64,000 nucleotides of DNA, taken from NCBI GenBank assembly GCA_018907035.1, contig JACCIC010000038.1, positions 2,129,501 through 2,193,500 of the forward strand, written 5' to 3'. Source of the DNA: Sycobia sp. Sy_11 (lineage: Eukaryota > Arthropoda > Insecta > Hymenoptera > Epichrysomallidae). A model generated the notes under the pieces. The model saw nothing but the letters and a program-made list of their open reading frames with translations. It was not told the origin of the DNA and did no database searches. Shown here one piece after another: positions 37,548 through 48,796 of the stretch. The position numbers and the translations under genes were made by a program. The stretch's first letter is position 1; each line of letters opens with the position of its first letter.

Positions 37548-38833
37548 TTAGGAGTGTGAATAAGTCTTTCCCGTTTTTTGTAAGAAATGGCGCCACCAAT
37601 ACTGTGCGAGTATTCAATGGTTACATATGTCATAATCAAAGCTTATTCATATGTCAACAATTCCATACTAACACATTAGTTAAAATTTTTTCGCATCATA
37701 AATTTTTGATATCGTGAAAATGTCGAAATTTGAGCCGAGTCGACGTCATTTGCGGGAAGTTTCACTTTATTGGTTCAATTTGAAGAAATCTGCTGCCGAG
37801 ACGCATCGATTGCTTCAGGAGGCTTATGGAGAAGGTTGTGTCGATGATTCAAGTGTTCGCGGATGGTTTCGACGCTTCAAAAGCGGTGATTTCGACGTGG
37901 AAGACAAGGAGCGTTCCGGGCAGCCGCAAATCTTTGAAGATCGAGAATTGGCGACTTTGCTTGATGAAGATTCTTGTCAAACGCAAGAAAAACTTGCTGA
38001 AGCATTGGGAGTTGACCGAACAACCATTTCCAAGCGTTTGAAAGCCATGGGAATGATCCAAAAGCAAGGAAATTGGGTGCCGTACGAACTGAAGCTGAGA
38101 GACGTCGAACGGCGTTTTTTCACTTGCGAACAGCTGCTTCAGCGACATAAAAGAAAGGGTTTTCTGCATCGTATCGTGACTGGCGATGAAAAGTGGATAC
38201 GTTACGATAATCCGAAGCGAAGAAAATCATGGGGACTACCCGGCCATGCATCATCATCGACGGCCAAGCCAAATATTCATGGCGCCAAGCTCATGCTCTG
38301 TATATGGTGGGACCAGCTAGGTGTGGTTTACTATGAGCTTCTGAAACCGAATGAAAGGATCACAGGCGAGGTCTATCGACGACAATTGATGCGTTTGAGC
38401 CGCGCACTGCGAGAAAAACGGCCACAATACTCCGACACGCACGACAAAGTTATTTTGCAACATGACAATGCTCGCCCACATATTGCACCGCCGGTGAAAA
38501 CATACTTAGAAACGCTCAAATGGGAAGTCCTACCCCACCCGCCGTATAGTCCAGACGTTGCTCCGTCTGATTACCATTTCTTCAGATCGATCACGCATGG
38601 CCTGGCTGACCAGCACTTCCATTCCTACGAGGAAGCCAAAAAATGGGTGGATGACTGGATAGAGGCCAAACCGGTTGAATTTTTTCGCAACGGGATTCGT
38701 ATGTCGCCAGAAAGATGGGAAAAAGTTGTAGCTAGCGATGGCCAATACTTTCAAGAATTCATTTGTAACCATTTTTTCACAATAAAGGCTCAAAATTTGA
38801 AAAAAAACGGGAAAGACTTATTCACATACCTGA
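37548..38833 (+). mobile_element. Mariner element with intact transposase frame
   Basis: The 1286-bp element is flanked by TA at 37546-37547 and 38834-38835, the mariner target duplication. The left end TTAGGAGTGTGAATAAGTCT and the right end read on the other strand, TCAGGTATGTGAATAAGTCT, match at 17 of 20 positions and stay identical through the following TTCCCGTTTTTT. The size and structure are those of a full-length autonomous mariner. The few TIR mismatches and the uninterrupted frame argue for a young insertion. Confidence 0.96.
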
Positions 38834-38847
38834 TACGTTACATTTAA
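37720..38847 (+). CDS. Mariner transposase, uninterrupted, stop in flanking DNA
   Basis: This enzyme would bind the element's TIRs and do DNA cut-and-paste into TA sites. It is a 375-residue frame from ATG 37720 (MSKFEPSRRHLREV); a GTG at 37714 is in frame but an unlikely start. An N-terminal paired helix-turn-helix domain (about 1-110) contains WFRRFKSGDFDVEDKERSGQ. The linker motif is WVPYEL. The catalytic triad is intact: Asp in TGDEKW (about 155), Asp in LQHDNARPH, and Asp in YSPDVAPSDYH, with 34 residues between the last two (D,D34D). The family normally ends at about 345-350 residues, just after SDGxYF. Here SDGQYF is at about 344, and translation continues 31 residues through the 3' UTR and TIR, so the last codons and the TAA lie in host DNA. 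Host promoter elements are not evident. Confidence 0.95.
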   Translation: MSKFEPSRRHLREVSLYWFNLKKSAAETHRLLQEAYGEGCVDDSSVRGWFRRFKSGDFDVEDKERSGQPQIFEDRELATLLDEDSCQTQEKLAEALGVDRTTISKRLKAMGMIQKQGNWVPYELKLRDVERRFFTCEQLLQRHKRKGFLHRIVTGDEKWIRYDNPKRRKSWGLPGHASSSTAKPNIHGAKLMLCIWWDQLGVVYYELLKPNERITGEVYRRQLMRLSRALREKRPQYSDTHDKVILQHDNARPHIAPPVKTYLETLKWEVLPHPPYSPDVAPSDYHFFRSITHGLADQHFHSYEEAKKWVDDWIEAKPVEFFRNGIRMSPERWEKVVASDGQYFQEFICNHFFTIKAQNLKKNGKDLFTYLIRYI

Positions 38848-40379
38848 GTAGAAACTTTTGAAAAACCCAGAATTCCCTAAGGGACCTGGGCTATCAGTCC
38901 ACATGCCTTTGCCGAAAACCGACATTACAGTTTTCTATAAGAGTTCTAATCTATCGTATATTCTGTTATAATTCTACGTATTCGAAAAGAACACGCATAC
39001 ACGTACTTCCCCCCCCCCTCTCTCTTATAATCTGTATCTAAAGAAAAATAGTGATCAAAGAATAGACATTCACCATTCATAAAGATATAAGAAAAAGACA
39101 TTCAACTATATATTTAGTATTGTAGACTTAATTATAGAAATGTGCGGAACACTTGGTTAATGCTAAGGATTATCCGCGTGGTTGTAAACGCGTCGAGTGT
39201 ATCGTACCGAATAAGGAGTGCGCGTTTGAACTCGTGTGAATATAATTGACCTGAGAACTTATAGAGTTAAGTTTTTGTAAAAGGGAGAACATATTTTGGT
39301 TAGACTTGGAGTGAGAAGGTCGATTATTGTGAGAATCTTACGTGTAACCTCAAGTGTAGCTTCAAGTGTAATTATTCCTGCCTTATATTGTATTTATTCA
39401 ACTGCAATCAATTCCATATTGTTTACATTGGGTTTTATTTATTTATATCACCATCCTGACAATCTATCTACAGTATAAAAGTATTCGTTGCGAAAAATTA
39501 GGATGTGCATTTTTTCTATACATAGTTGAAAATATATAAATAATATAATAAATACATATAATAACAACCACCTTTATTTAAGGGTTGGAGGGCTGTTAAC
39601 AGTAAGATATTTTAACAATTATCTTCGTCTTTGTCAATTATTTGATCCTATTTTTTATAAATTTGACATTAAAACTCAATATACACACAGTTGCTACCTT
39701 ATTTTCCATTACCTGAAAGATTTTAATATATTTTTTACAACTTTTAACGTTATATTTATATTATTGAAAACGTTTTTATCCCTCAAAGCACTTATTTTTT
39801 AATTAAAAACTAAACCAAGAGGTTGTTTATCATGCGAATGAAGTATAATATTGTTTAGGGGTTAATTGGATAGAGAAATCAAAACTAAGAATAATTTTTA
39901 TTTCTACCGGTATTTGGTATTCATTAATTTTCGTGATTTTCCAACCTTTACTAGGTGCACTTTTTAATATTTTTTTAATACACCAAAAACAACACTCATC
40001 CAAACTTTTTATAACGAATAATTTAATACCAAATATATCAACGCTTACCTGTGAATAAAGAAGCTATTTTTTCGGGAAGTCATTCTAAAAAGATTAAACA
40101 TTCTAATTTCTAATCTGAATAGAATAATTTAATTTATAATGAACTATAAAAATATATTTAATCTTGTGCACATTGAATATAATACACATGAATGTTCAAT
40201 TCTTTATTATTAGCAAAGTTTCAGGCAATTCGTAAAAATAGTTGGATAACGAGAATTATTTCAATTAAAACAGAAAGGTTCGCCATCTCTTTCTTTTTGC
40301 AAGCACAATATCATTCAACAATGATGTCCTTTCCTCGTAAAGGGGGACCAAGAAAGTAACTAAAAAAAGACGGAAAAAC
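38836..40379. other. AT-rich DNA, nothing recognised
   Basis: A C-run with CT dinucleotides lies near 39007-39025. No gene is supported. Confidence 0.5.
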
Positions 40380-40690
40380 GTTTCACGACAAAGTGCCCCG
40401 TCTCCTTTCCAACGGTAATGGAAAGATACATGCAAAAAACGCCGTGAGAGAAAGCGAAGGACGAGCACGCGTGTTTACTCGGAGAAAGTATTATAACCAT
40501 GGTTTTGCACGTGCACGCGTTCCGAGATGCGCACGCCTGCACCCGAGGCGAATAGATTTTAATGTAGTTTGCGGACACGGCAAGTTAGGGGTATATAATA
40601 ATCAAGAACGTTGATATGTGCTAAATGTACTGCGCCTGCACGATGTTTGCCGAGAGAGGGGCGGATCAGCTTGAGGGAGGTCATTATCGT
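40380..40690. other. GC-rich island
   Basis: CpG-containing sequence with overlapping short frames on both strands and no domain. It has the same character as the islands at 2250 and 15170. Confidence 0.3.
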
Positions 40691-40880
40691 TGATCGTTAA
40701 TCGATATTAACAATCGGAAATCTATCTCACTCTCATTTTCTCGACGCGTTTCCTCTTTTCTTTACTTGCAACAATTACACTTTTACACTTACTCTTTTTC
40801 TCAATAAAGGATGGCTATTATGTTAGCGTTAATTCAATTTGCAAGTTCAACAGGTTCACCTCGTATTATATAGAGAGCGG

Positions 40881-40926
40881 CTCTTTCTCTCTCTCTCTCT
40901 CTCCGCGCGCGCGCGCGTGTGTGTGT
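40881..40926. repeat. (CT)n-(CG)n-(TG)n compound microsatellite
   Basis: Three dinucleotide runs join without spacers, a complementary-strand version of the compound array at 21589. Confidence 0.9.
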
Positions 40927-43465
40927 AAACGATTCCAGCGTCAGCCTTGCGATCAGTGCGATTTATAACGCGCGAGACGTTAAATGCTCAAGTACATCGT
41001 AAATTCCGCTTGCACGCATCATAAACGAAGTCGTGAATTTGTTTTACACATGAATGATTTATAGGCATTATATCAATATTCGCCGTTTTTCTCGATGCAC
41101 GAGACTTTCCGAGATTTATGACCACGATTAAAGGGATCATACACTGATGATATATATGTAATTGCGTGCGTGTTTCTCTTCGCTCTCGATGATTTTTCTT
41201 TTTCTCCATGATTCAGTCTCCTCTTGACCGAGTTCTATATTTCTTTTGGAAATATATTTATAATTTACTCGTCTCTCAACCAAGTATCAGTTGAACGTTG
41301 AGCTTCAAGAAACAAACTAATGGATTAATAATTATATGTTTCACTTTGCATAATAACGCCTTATTTCGATTTAAAGTCCAATAAAATTTTTGCCTATCGC
41401 GTAATAAATATTGTTAAAAAGTATACTCGGCAACTCTTTAATTATCAATACGAAACGATTTAGCTTTTTCCCCATTGCAGTGATTATAGAATATCGCATA
41501 TACAGAAATCCTTGCAGCAATAAAAACACATATAAACGAACTGCCGTTCTTTAGCTTTCGATTGTTTCAAAAACAAAACCTCGATAGCAAAGCTTTCGCA
41601 TTTCACGAAAGTATCGTTACTAGGCCCCGTTTGGTATTCCGGTTGAAACTCACACGATCGTTTTTCTCTCTCGCGAGGGCTCCACGAAATCGCAAACACG
41701 AGGCACGCTCGATTTGCACAAAACGATCTCAAAGTCTGTCGGGTGCCGCAATTCACGGATATACGACGAGAGAGGAAATAAAAATGAAACGTATTAAATA
41801 AAGGAAGGGGTAATTGACGACGGGGAAAAGACATAAGATTGGGGCGAGGTAGACTTTTTATCGCATTTCGAATGACTTATTCGAGTCTAATTCGTGTAGG
41901 CGGAAAAAAAAATGAACGGTACACGCACATGGTTAAGAAGAGAAATTAAATTATTCGTAACTTCTATTTAGATCAATCTTTGTACATACATATTATTAAT
42001 TAGCTGGATCGGCGTTGATAATCACGATAGATCTTAAAATGTCAAAGAATTTGATCATGGCTATCGAATATCTAATATCATAATATAATATTATAATAAT
42101 ATATACTTACGTACTAAACAATAATTTGATTTCAATAACTGCATTATCATTATAAAACGCCATATACTAATAAAAGTTTCAAAAACTGACGTGTATTAAT
42201 TGCTCTTTGTTAAAAGAAAACTCTTACGAGTCATGTTTGGGACTTCGGCACCCAGCTAAATAAAGAAAAAAATTATATTTCATTACGCACTTAATTATTT
42301 GACCTTTGCTTGATCTTCGTGCGTAAGCATTGTCGACAGCATAAATTTTAGTTTCAATGGTACTTTTTTCATGAGTTGCAATTACTATGCATTAATGCGG
42401 TACTCTTTTATCGCCAACTTTACAGTAACTCGGCCGGCTTGTTTGAATTACATCACAAATTTGTCAGAGAAATTGTATAGACTGCTTTTTTTAACGCATA
42501 TGAAATATATTTTTTAAGACTAATTTTTATTTATTCATAATATAGCATATATTTATTATTATTTTTATAACAAAGCGATTTTATCCACATAAGTTTTAAC
42601 GATTTGCATAGTAAATAGAAAGTTACAAAATCAAAAATAAATTTAGTAAATGGAATTCTAATAGATGTAACGGAAAATAAATTTTAATATAACTCATTTT
42701 TATTACATAAATTTATTAAAATTCGTAATTCATTATAAACATTTGGAATTCAATAATGGAATAAGCCTTGCTGTTGCATTATAACTTATTTGTAGTCTAT
42801 CTCATCCATTCTTACATTAATACAAATAATGTAATAATCCTTCTTATACATTGAATTTCAATCAATGTGATTTATAGCTTATCAACAAGAGAAACTTTTT
42901 TTAATTGAAAATAATATTCAATATAAGTATTGATACATATTATTGATCAGTATCTTTTAGAAATCCTCAGGTTCGTATTATATTTTGTGATTGCTATATA
43001 AAAAATAATTTATGAGGGTATGCCGCATAAATGTAAAAAAATCATTCCTGTATTCATTGGCATATTTTTTAGTACAATTAATAATGGAGCATATGAGTTT
43101 AAAAAACGCATTCAGTTTTTTCTGGATATAACCATAACATATTTTTAAAGTAATGCTCAAGTTGATTACTATATTAAAAGAAATAAGTTTTATAAAATTC
43201 GTTTCGTTAATAGGTACTATACTGAAAACATTTTACTGCACTGCACTTGTTAGAGAATTTGTCGTTTAAATGTGAAATTCATCAGCGTCAAACTAGAATG
43301 AGATCTTACAAATGTAAATTTTTTAGCACGACTTTGTATGTTCTTTCAACTAAATTGTATGATTCCTTTAATAATGACCTATTAACAGCTGAAAAGAATG
43401 TTTCTCTTTGTACTAGAGATTTTTTGCTTGTTAGCGTCCGCAATTAATATTGCATTTATTATTAT
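40927..43465. other. Mostly AT-rich DNA, nothing recognised
   Basis: A GC-richer patch at 41560-41830 carries short frames on both strands without a domain. The rest is plain AT-rich DNA. Confidence 0.45.
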
Positions 43466-43469
43466 TATT

Positions 43470-43470
43470 G

Positions 43471-43530
<60 letters not shown>
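43470..43530. repeat. (AT)n microsatellite
   Basis: About 60 bp of AT with one AC interruption. Confidence 0.95.
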
Positions 43531-43534
<4 letters not shown>

Positions 43535-43899
43535 CGCTTACAACGATGCATTATTGATGAAAAATAATCAAATCGTTGAACAAGCTTGTTTTATAATCAT
43601 TTCCTGCACTATTTACATCAAATCTCAACTCTTTTTTACCGTTGTAATCCACAGATCAATGAAAAACCGTTTTATCAAACTAAACTTAATTAAAACAGCG
43701 GCCTACATAATTATAATTTTTTTTGGAAATCTCTAATAATTGCCGTTTTGCTTCCCAAAGCAAATGCCTCTGATTTTCCAATCGCAGGCTCGATAAACTA
43801 AATTTGATCAATTATCGGTAATTCCCGTCCTGCTCTGCTTTTGCAACGAAATCGACTAGCACTCTGCACATATATCCACTACCCATTCAACCTCTTTAT

Positions 43900-44540
43900 T
43901 TGCACTTCGGCCAAGTATCGTATCGTATATGTATCGGTAGCCGCTATCACGTAAAGGGGTCAACTTTTTGTCGAGCAGAATCGCTCGCAGTGCACGTGTG
44001 CCTCGCCATGGTCGCTGCGCGCCCGGCAAATTGACGTGCGTGCAATCACCGGGCGACACACGCACGGGTACACAGCCCAGCACATGTAGCCGAGGTGCGT
44101 GCGGCCCTGAGCCGTGAGAATGCAGTCTTTGAGGAACGCGCACGAGGCGGATGAAAAATAAAAACCAGCCGGCAACTTTCACGAAGAGTGTCTCTAAGCG
44201 CGAGAAGTCGCATAAACTGCGCGCGAGAGACTCGGCCCCTGCATGTCCCTGCGCCTATGACTCAGCGGTTCACGCTGGCGAGGGCGATTAGCGTCTGCTG
44301 TGCATACCGTTACATGCCTCTATTCCGCTCGAGTAGCCATCATCCCAGGGATAGAAGACCCGGCGACGGTGGCGCCGCTGTCGCGCGCGCATGGTGCAGC
44401 CCGCGGTCGAGCGCGGTCGCCGCTAGATCCGCCGATATGGGAACGGGAAGTTTGCGCAACGGTTATAAAAGCCTCGTGGGGTCGAGGGAAAGAGGTCCCA
44501 AGAAAAATCGCGGATGACTCGGAGACGCTTGGGAGAGATG
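43900..44540. promoter_or_regulatory. CpG-rich island with TATAAAA, candidate promoter
   Basis: A strongly CpG-rich block of about 640 bp. A consensus TATA box (TATAAAA at 44464-44470) lies near its right edge, which would place a plus-strand start near 44495. Overlapping frames on both strands (43856-44182 minus, 44188-44605 plus) show no known domain. Promoter function is inferred from composition and the single motif. Confidence 0.3.
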
Positions 44541-45005
44541 GGGAGATTCTGCTCTTGTCTGCGGCTATTATATCGGTACAGACTAGTCGAAAATCGCCCA
44601 ATTGAAAAATAAAAAATTCAACCAATAAAAAATTGAACCATAGAACAATAACAATGATATTTTCATTTATCAGGAACGATGATGCTCGTTCATATAGATT
44701 ATACGATCGCATGTCAAGTCATTAATGACAATCTCATCATAATCATGCCTTCAGATTTCTTCATCTACAATATGATATATATATATATACACACGAGCAT
44801 CCCCCGTCTCGGCTTCGCTCGAGATAATAACTTAACCGATTTCATAAATACTTGAATAATATCTAAATAAAAAGTACTCTATATATAAAAATCTATATTA
44901 CTATATCAATAATTGACCTTAATTTACTTATCGTCGCTTTTGTATAAAAAGCTGCTTCAAAGTAGCGTCCACTTCAAAAAGCTAATATATTGCCGACCAT
45001 TTTAT

Positions 45006-45007
<2 letters not shown>

Positions 45008-45062
<55 letters not shown>
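45008..45062. repeat. (AT)n microsatellite inside Helitron
   Basis: About 54 bp of AT. Confidence 0.95.
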
Positions 45063-45065
<3 letters not shown>

Positions 45066-45555
45066 TATTGCATACGGCTTCTATGGGGAAAATTGTTCTT
45101 TTGAGTTTGGGCGGTTGAAAAAGATGTCCAAGTGTCTCGAGACGATGTTTACGGAGAGTATCATGTTCGGATCATAGGATATGTCTCGGGATGACTGCTA
45201 TAGGAAGTTTTATGTTGGGCAGGTAGAATACGATGTTCAGGTATCCCGGACGACTTTCATTGGGAGTGTGTGTATTCGAATTTTAGAATACGAATCTCTT
45301 CATAGAAGTCATCCCGATATACCTGGACATTGTTTCCCACCAACTATACACGACTCTCCCCGTAGAAATCGCCCAGAGACACCTGGACATCGCATTCTAT
45401 CATCCAAAAGCAAAACTTCCCATAGCAATCGTCCTGAGGCATCGGGATATCGTAATCCATCGCTCGTACACGCCAATGCAATATTTCTCAGTAGAAACCG
45501 TATTTAAAATGTGTATATATAAGACTATATATACAAGTAGAAACCGTATTTGATA

Positions 45556-45621
45556 CACGCACACACACAGGCGCACGCACGCACACACTACACACACTAC
45601 ACACACTACACACACTACATA

Positions 45622-45657
<36 letters not shown>
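45556..45657. repeat. (CA)n with CACTA-type higher-order units
   Basis: Imperfect CA with about five ACACACT units, then pure CA. Confidence 0.9.
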
Positions 45658-45664
<7 letters not shown>

Positions 45665-45784
45665 CCAGTTTATTGGTAAAGAACGCTATATTGTCATCAT
45701 TTTTTTTGTTCAAACTAAAAAAACATAGCCTATTGTCAATTCTGAAGTTAATATAACGTATAAAAACAAAAAGGTACTTTGTTG

Positions 45785-45864
45785 TCACATAGAGATAAAG
45801 AGAGATAGATAGATAGAGAGATAGAGAGAGATATAGAGAGAGACGTAGAGAAAGATATAGAGTG

Positions 45865-45930
<66 letters not shown>
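45785..45930. repeat. (GA)n/(GATA) purine repeat inside Helitron
   Basis: GATA and GA units, then about 60 bp of pure GA, in the place where every arm copy has a GA/CT run. Confidence 0.9.
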
Positions 45931-45934
<4 letters not shown>

Positions 45935-46129
45935 ACTGACTGCTGAGATTGTTAAATTAATTTATGGATGAAAGTAAAACGATTTTCAAAAAAAAAGATA
46001 GCCTATGTCCTTCCCATGATAATATAAAATCTATATGTCAAATTTCAGAACAATCCGTTCAGTAGTTTTTTTGTTTATCGTGTGCAAATAAAAACACGCT
46101 TTGCCTTTATAAATTAGTATGATATGATA

Positions 46130-46172
46130 CGCACGCGCGCGCGTGCATACACACACACACACACACACACAC
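46130..46172. repeat. (CG)n-(CA)n microsatellite, 5' flank of R1 insertion
   Basis: A short CG run and about 25 bp of CA separate the Helitron 5' end from the R1-clade element. It is the left half of the microsatellite that was the insertion target. Confidence 0.9.
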
Positions 46173-48568
46173 GCGTGGGCGATCTTGTACGAGATTGCAG
46201 AGAAGAAGAACAAGTGCAATGAGTGGATGCCCACACGGAAATGGAACATCAGATTGCTAGACTGTAAAGTGTTCGCCACTATAATATCAGAAGAGCGTTT
46301 AGAATATGGTACACCAGGCCATCTGGCAAATGCACTCATGAAGCATATCTCTGAAGCATGCGATGCATCGATGACTAGGACTAAGAGCGGATTTAAACAT
46401 CATCAATTTGTCTACTGGTGGACAAATGAAATTGCAGAATTGCGCAAACAATGTCATCGGGCACGTAGACTTGCCCAAAGAGCCCGCAGCCATCGTGATA
46501 CGTTTAATAATATTTCAAGAAGCACAAAGAGCGCTTGTCAAGGCCATTAAGGCAAGCAAGCGTCGATGCTGGCTTGAACTGTGTGCAGAGGAGAACAATG
46601 ACTTATGGGGATGACCATACAAAACAGTCATGGCACAATTGAGTAGGGCACCAATACAACCCACTAGCACGGTTTTGATTGATAAGATTGTTTCCGCTCT
46701 CTTTCCCAATGACACCCATGGGACTGTACTGCGCACGCAACACTCGGACGATATACCACCTATAACAGAAATGGAGTTACATAATGCTTATGCTAAGATT
46801 AGAGACAATACTGCCCCTGGCCCTGATGGTATCCCTAATGCTGCAGTTAAGTTGGCGATACAGAAGAATCCATCTATATTTCTAAAAGTATATAATGCTT
46901 GTCTTCTTGAGGGTATTTTTCCTGATTGCTGGAAAACTCAAAGGTTAGTCCTGTTACCTAAGGGCAATAAACCACTTGATGATCCGTCATCATACAGGCC
47001 ATTGTGTATGTTCGATACGGTAGGTAAAATATTTGAAAAAATAATATGTAGCCGACTGGAAGCATTCACTGAGGGATTTCACGGCTTATCCTCACGCCAA
47101 TTTGGATTTCGGAAATCAAAATCAACAGTCGATGCTATTAAACTGGTAGTGTGTACTGCAAGAGATGCAATCAGTGGTAAGAGATGAAAAGGTGGCACTA
47201 AACAGTATTGTGCCATTGTCGCTCTAGATGTCAAGAATGCTTTTAATTCAGCGCGCTGGTCTTCTATTATGAATTCGCTTAAAGTGTTCGGAGTACCTAG
47301 TTATCTACAGAATGTCGTGGCCAGCTACTTTGAGAATACGATAACGTTATACCGAACGGATGAAGCCATTGTATCGCATAAGGTTACTATGGGAGTCCCC
47401 CAGGGCTCGGTTATGGGACCTATATTGTGGAATATTATGTATGATGGCGTGTTGAGGATTCCACAACCGCCTGATTCAATAACAGTAGGGTACGCCGAAG
47501 ATATCACTCTAGTAGTGACGGATAAGACCCTTGAGGAATTCACTGAAAATGCCAATGAGGCAATCAGCAACATCAATAGATAGATTAAGTCGGCTGGCCT
47601 ACAATTAGCGGAGCACAAGACAGAAGTAGTTCTTGTCAGCAGTCGTAAGAAGGTAGATAGTATTACCCTTAAAATTGGTAGCTGCCGCATTAGTTTTGCG
47701 CCATCTTTACGATACTTGGGTGTACAGCTTGATGCCAGGTTAAACTTCAAAGAGCATCTAAAGATATCTGGCGAAAAAGCGCAACGAGTTTCAGCTGCCT
47801 TGTGTCGACTCATGCCTAACATTGGTGGCCCACGCCCACCCCAGAGGAAGCATTAGCTTATGTTGTTAATTCTGTCAGCATGTATGCAGCGCCAATCTGT
47901 CATCATGTATGTGGAATTAAATCGTATTGTGAGCTGGCCATTGCGACCCGTCGCCGCTCCTGTATACGTATTATTAGTGGTTACAGGACAGTATTCACCG
48001 ACGCTGCTGAGGTACTTGCCGGAATTCTTCCTTTCGATTTAGCTGTAGATGAACTGGCTAGGCTGCACAACATATGTAAGGCCGCAGTGGATTCTCTAGA
48101 AGGTGCTAATAACGTGGAACATCATCGTTCTATAGAAATATGGCAAAAACGATGGAACGATTCTAGCAAAGGCCGATGGACTTATCGTATCCTTCCAGAC
48201 ATACACAGATGGATCAACAGGAAACACGGGGAACTAGATTTCCACCGAACCCAGTTGTTGACTGGACATGGTTGTTTTAGGCTCTATTTCCACCGTTTTC
48301 ACCTGGATAATATTGATTTCTGCCCCATCTGTCCGACATTGGTCGAGGATGCCGAGCATATACTAGTGAGCTGCCATCGTTTTAGAACACAACGTGAGCA
48401 CTTGATGAACATCATCAATAAGCCAATAAGACCAGAGAGCATCCTATCAATAATGCTGGAATCTTCTGAAAACTGGAAGGCAGTAGCCAGTTTCGCAAAA
48501 AAGAGGTGATGACCAAACTCAGACATGCCGATAGAATTAGGCGAATGGCCCAGGATGAACCAGGCTAG
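46173..48568 (+). pseudogene. R1-type ORF2 remnant: reverse transcriptase and C-terminal zinc motif
   Basis: The N-terminal linker holds WWTNEIAELRKQCHRARR (46417). Reverse-transcriptase motifs follow: TAPGPDGIP (46808), SSYRPLCMFDTVGKIFEK (46987), VALDVKNAFNSA (47219), MGVPQGSVMGPILWN (47388), and YAEDITLVV (47491) where YADD or FADD is expected. The C-terminal region has GHGCFRLYFHRF (48268) and a Cys-His motif CPICPTLVEDAEHILVSCH (48322). Stops occur at 46612 (TGA), 47185 (TGA) and 47581 (TAG). Frameshifts lie near 46490, near 47835, and in an A-run near 48498; the natural stop appears to be TAG at 48566. The R1-clade identity is firm from the C-terminal motifs. The copy is dead. Confidence 0.9.
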
Positions 48569-48679
48569 CTGATTCTATTTTAAGATGCAGAAGACGAACA
48601 CCGAACCCCTGATCACTTGTGTGGATGGGGGACGTAGGATAGTATCATAAGAAGAGGAGCCGTATAGGCTAACTAACAG

Positions 48680-48757
48680 TCCCGCCAAAGTAATATTCCC
48701 GGATAGTTCTGGCGGGATGCTGGTTTCGAGAGGCCACTAGTGCAGAGCTTGCTCTGC
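48680..48757 (+). other. Two perfect hairpins in the R1 3' UTR
   Basis: TCCCGCCA (48680-48687) pairs with TGGCGGGA (48710-48717) around a 22-base loop. GCAGAG (48742-48747) pairs with CTCTGC (48752-48757) around CTTG. They lie just before the poly(A) end, where R1/R2-type reverse transcriptases recognise their template RNA. That they serve recognition is inference. Confidence 0.6.
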
Positions 48758-48796
48758 CTACGCCTAATAAAAAAAAAAAAAACACACACACACACA

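Larger units (their letters stand above)
44794..46128 (-). mobile_element. Helitron-like non-autonomous element, minus orientation
   Basis: This is the most compact complete copy (1.3 kb). Read on the minus strand, it ends with a hairpin (TCTCGAGCGAAGCCGAGA), GGGGGATG and CTCG at 44797-44794, followed by T. In plus order it has the conserved block with AT repeat (45008-45062), two to four 60-bp units (45290-45500), a CA array (45556-45657), a GA array (45798-45930), and the 5' arm ending ATTAGTATGATATGA at about 46128. The arm is shortened relative to the 34053 copy. Confidence 0.65.
46173..48782 (+). mobile_element. R1-clade non-LTR retrotransposon, 5'-truncated, in an AC repeat
   Basis: The element starts abruptly after CA repeat sequence. 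It encodes the end of an R1-type ORF2 and a 3' UTR of about 200 bp with two perfect hairpins. It ends in about 15 A residues (48768-48782), immediately followed by (CA)n at 48783-48796. Lying between AC repeats on both sides matches the known habit of the Mino group of R1-clade elements, which insert into AC dinucleotide repeats. The endonuclease domain is missing, consistent with 5' truncation during reverse transcription. Confidence 0.88.

Noticed and set aside
37714..37719. GTG as start of the mariner transposase
   Set aside because: In a eukaryote the ATG at 37720 is the expected start, and only two residues would be added.
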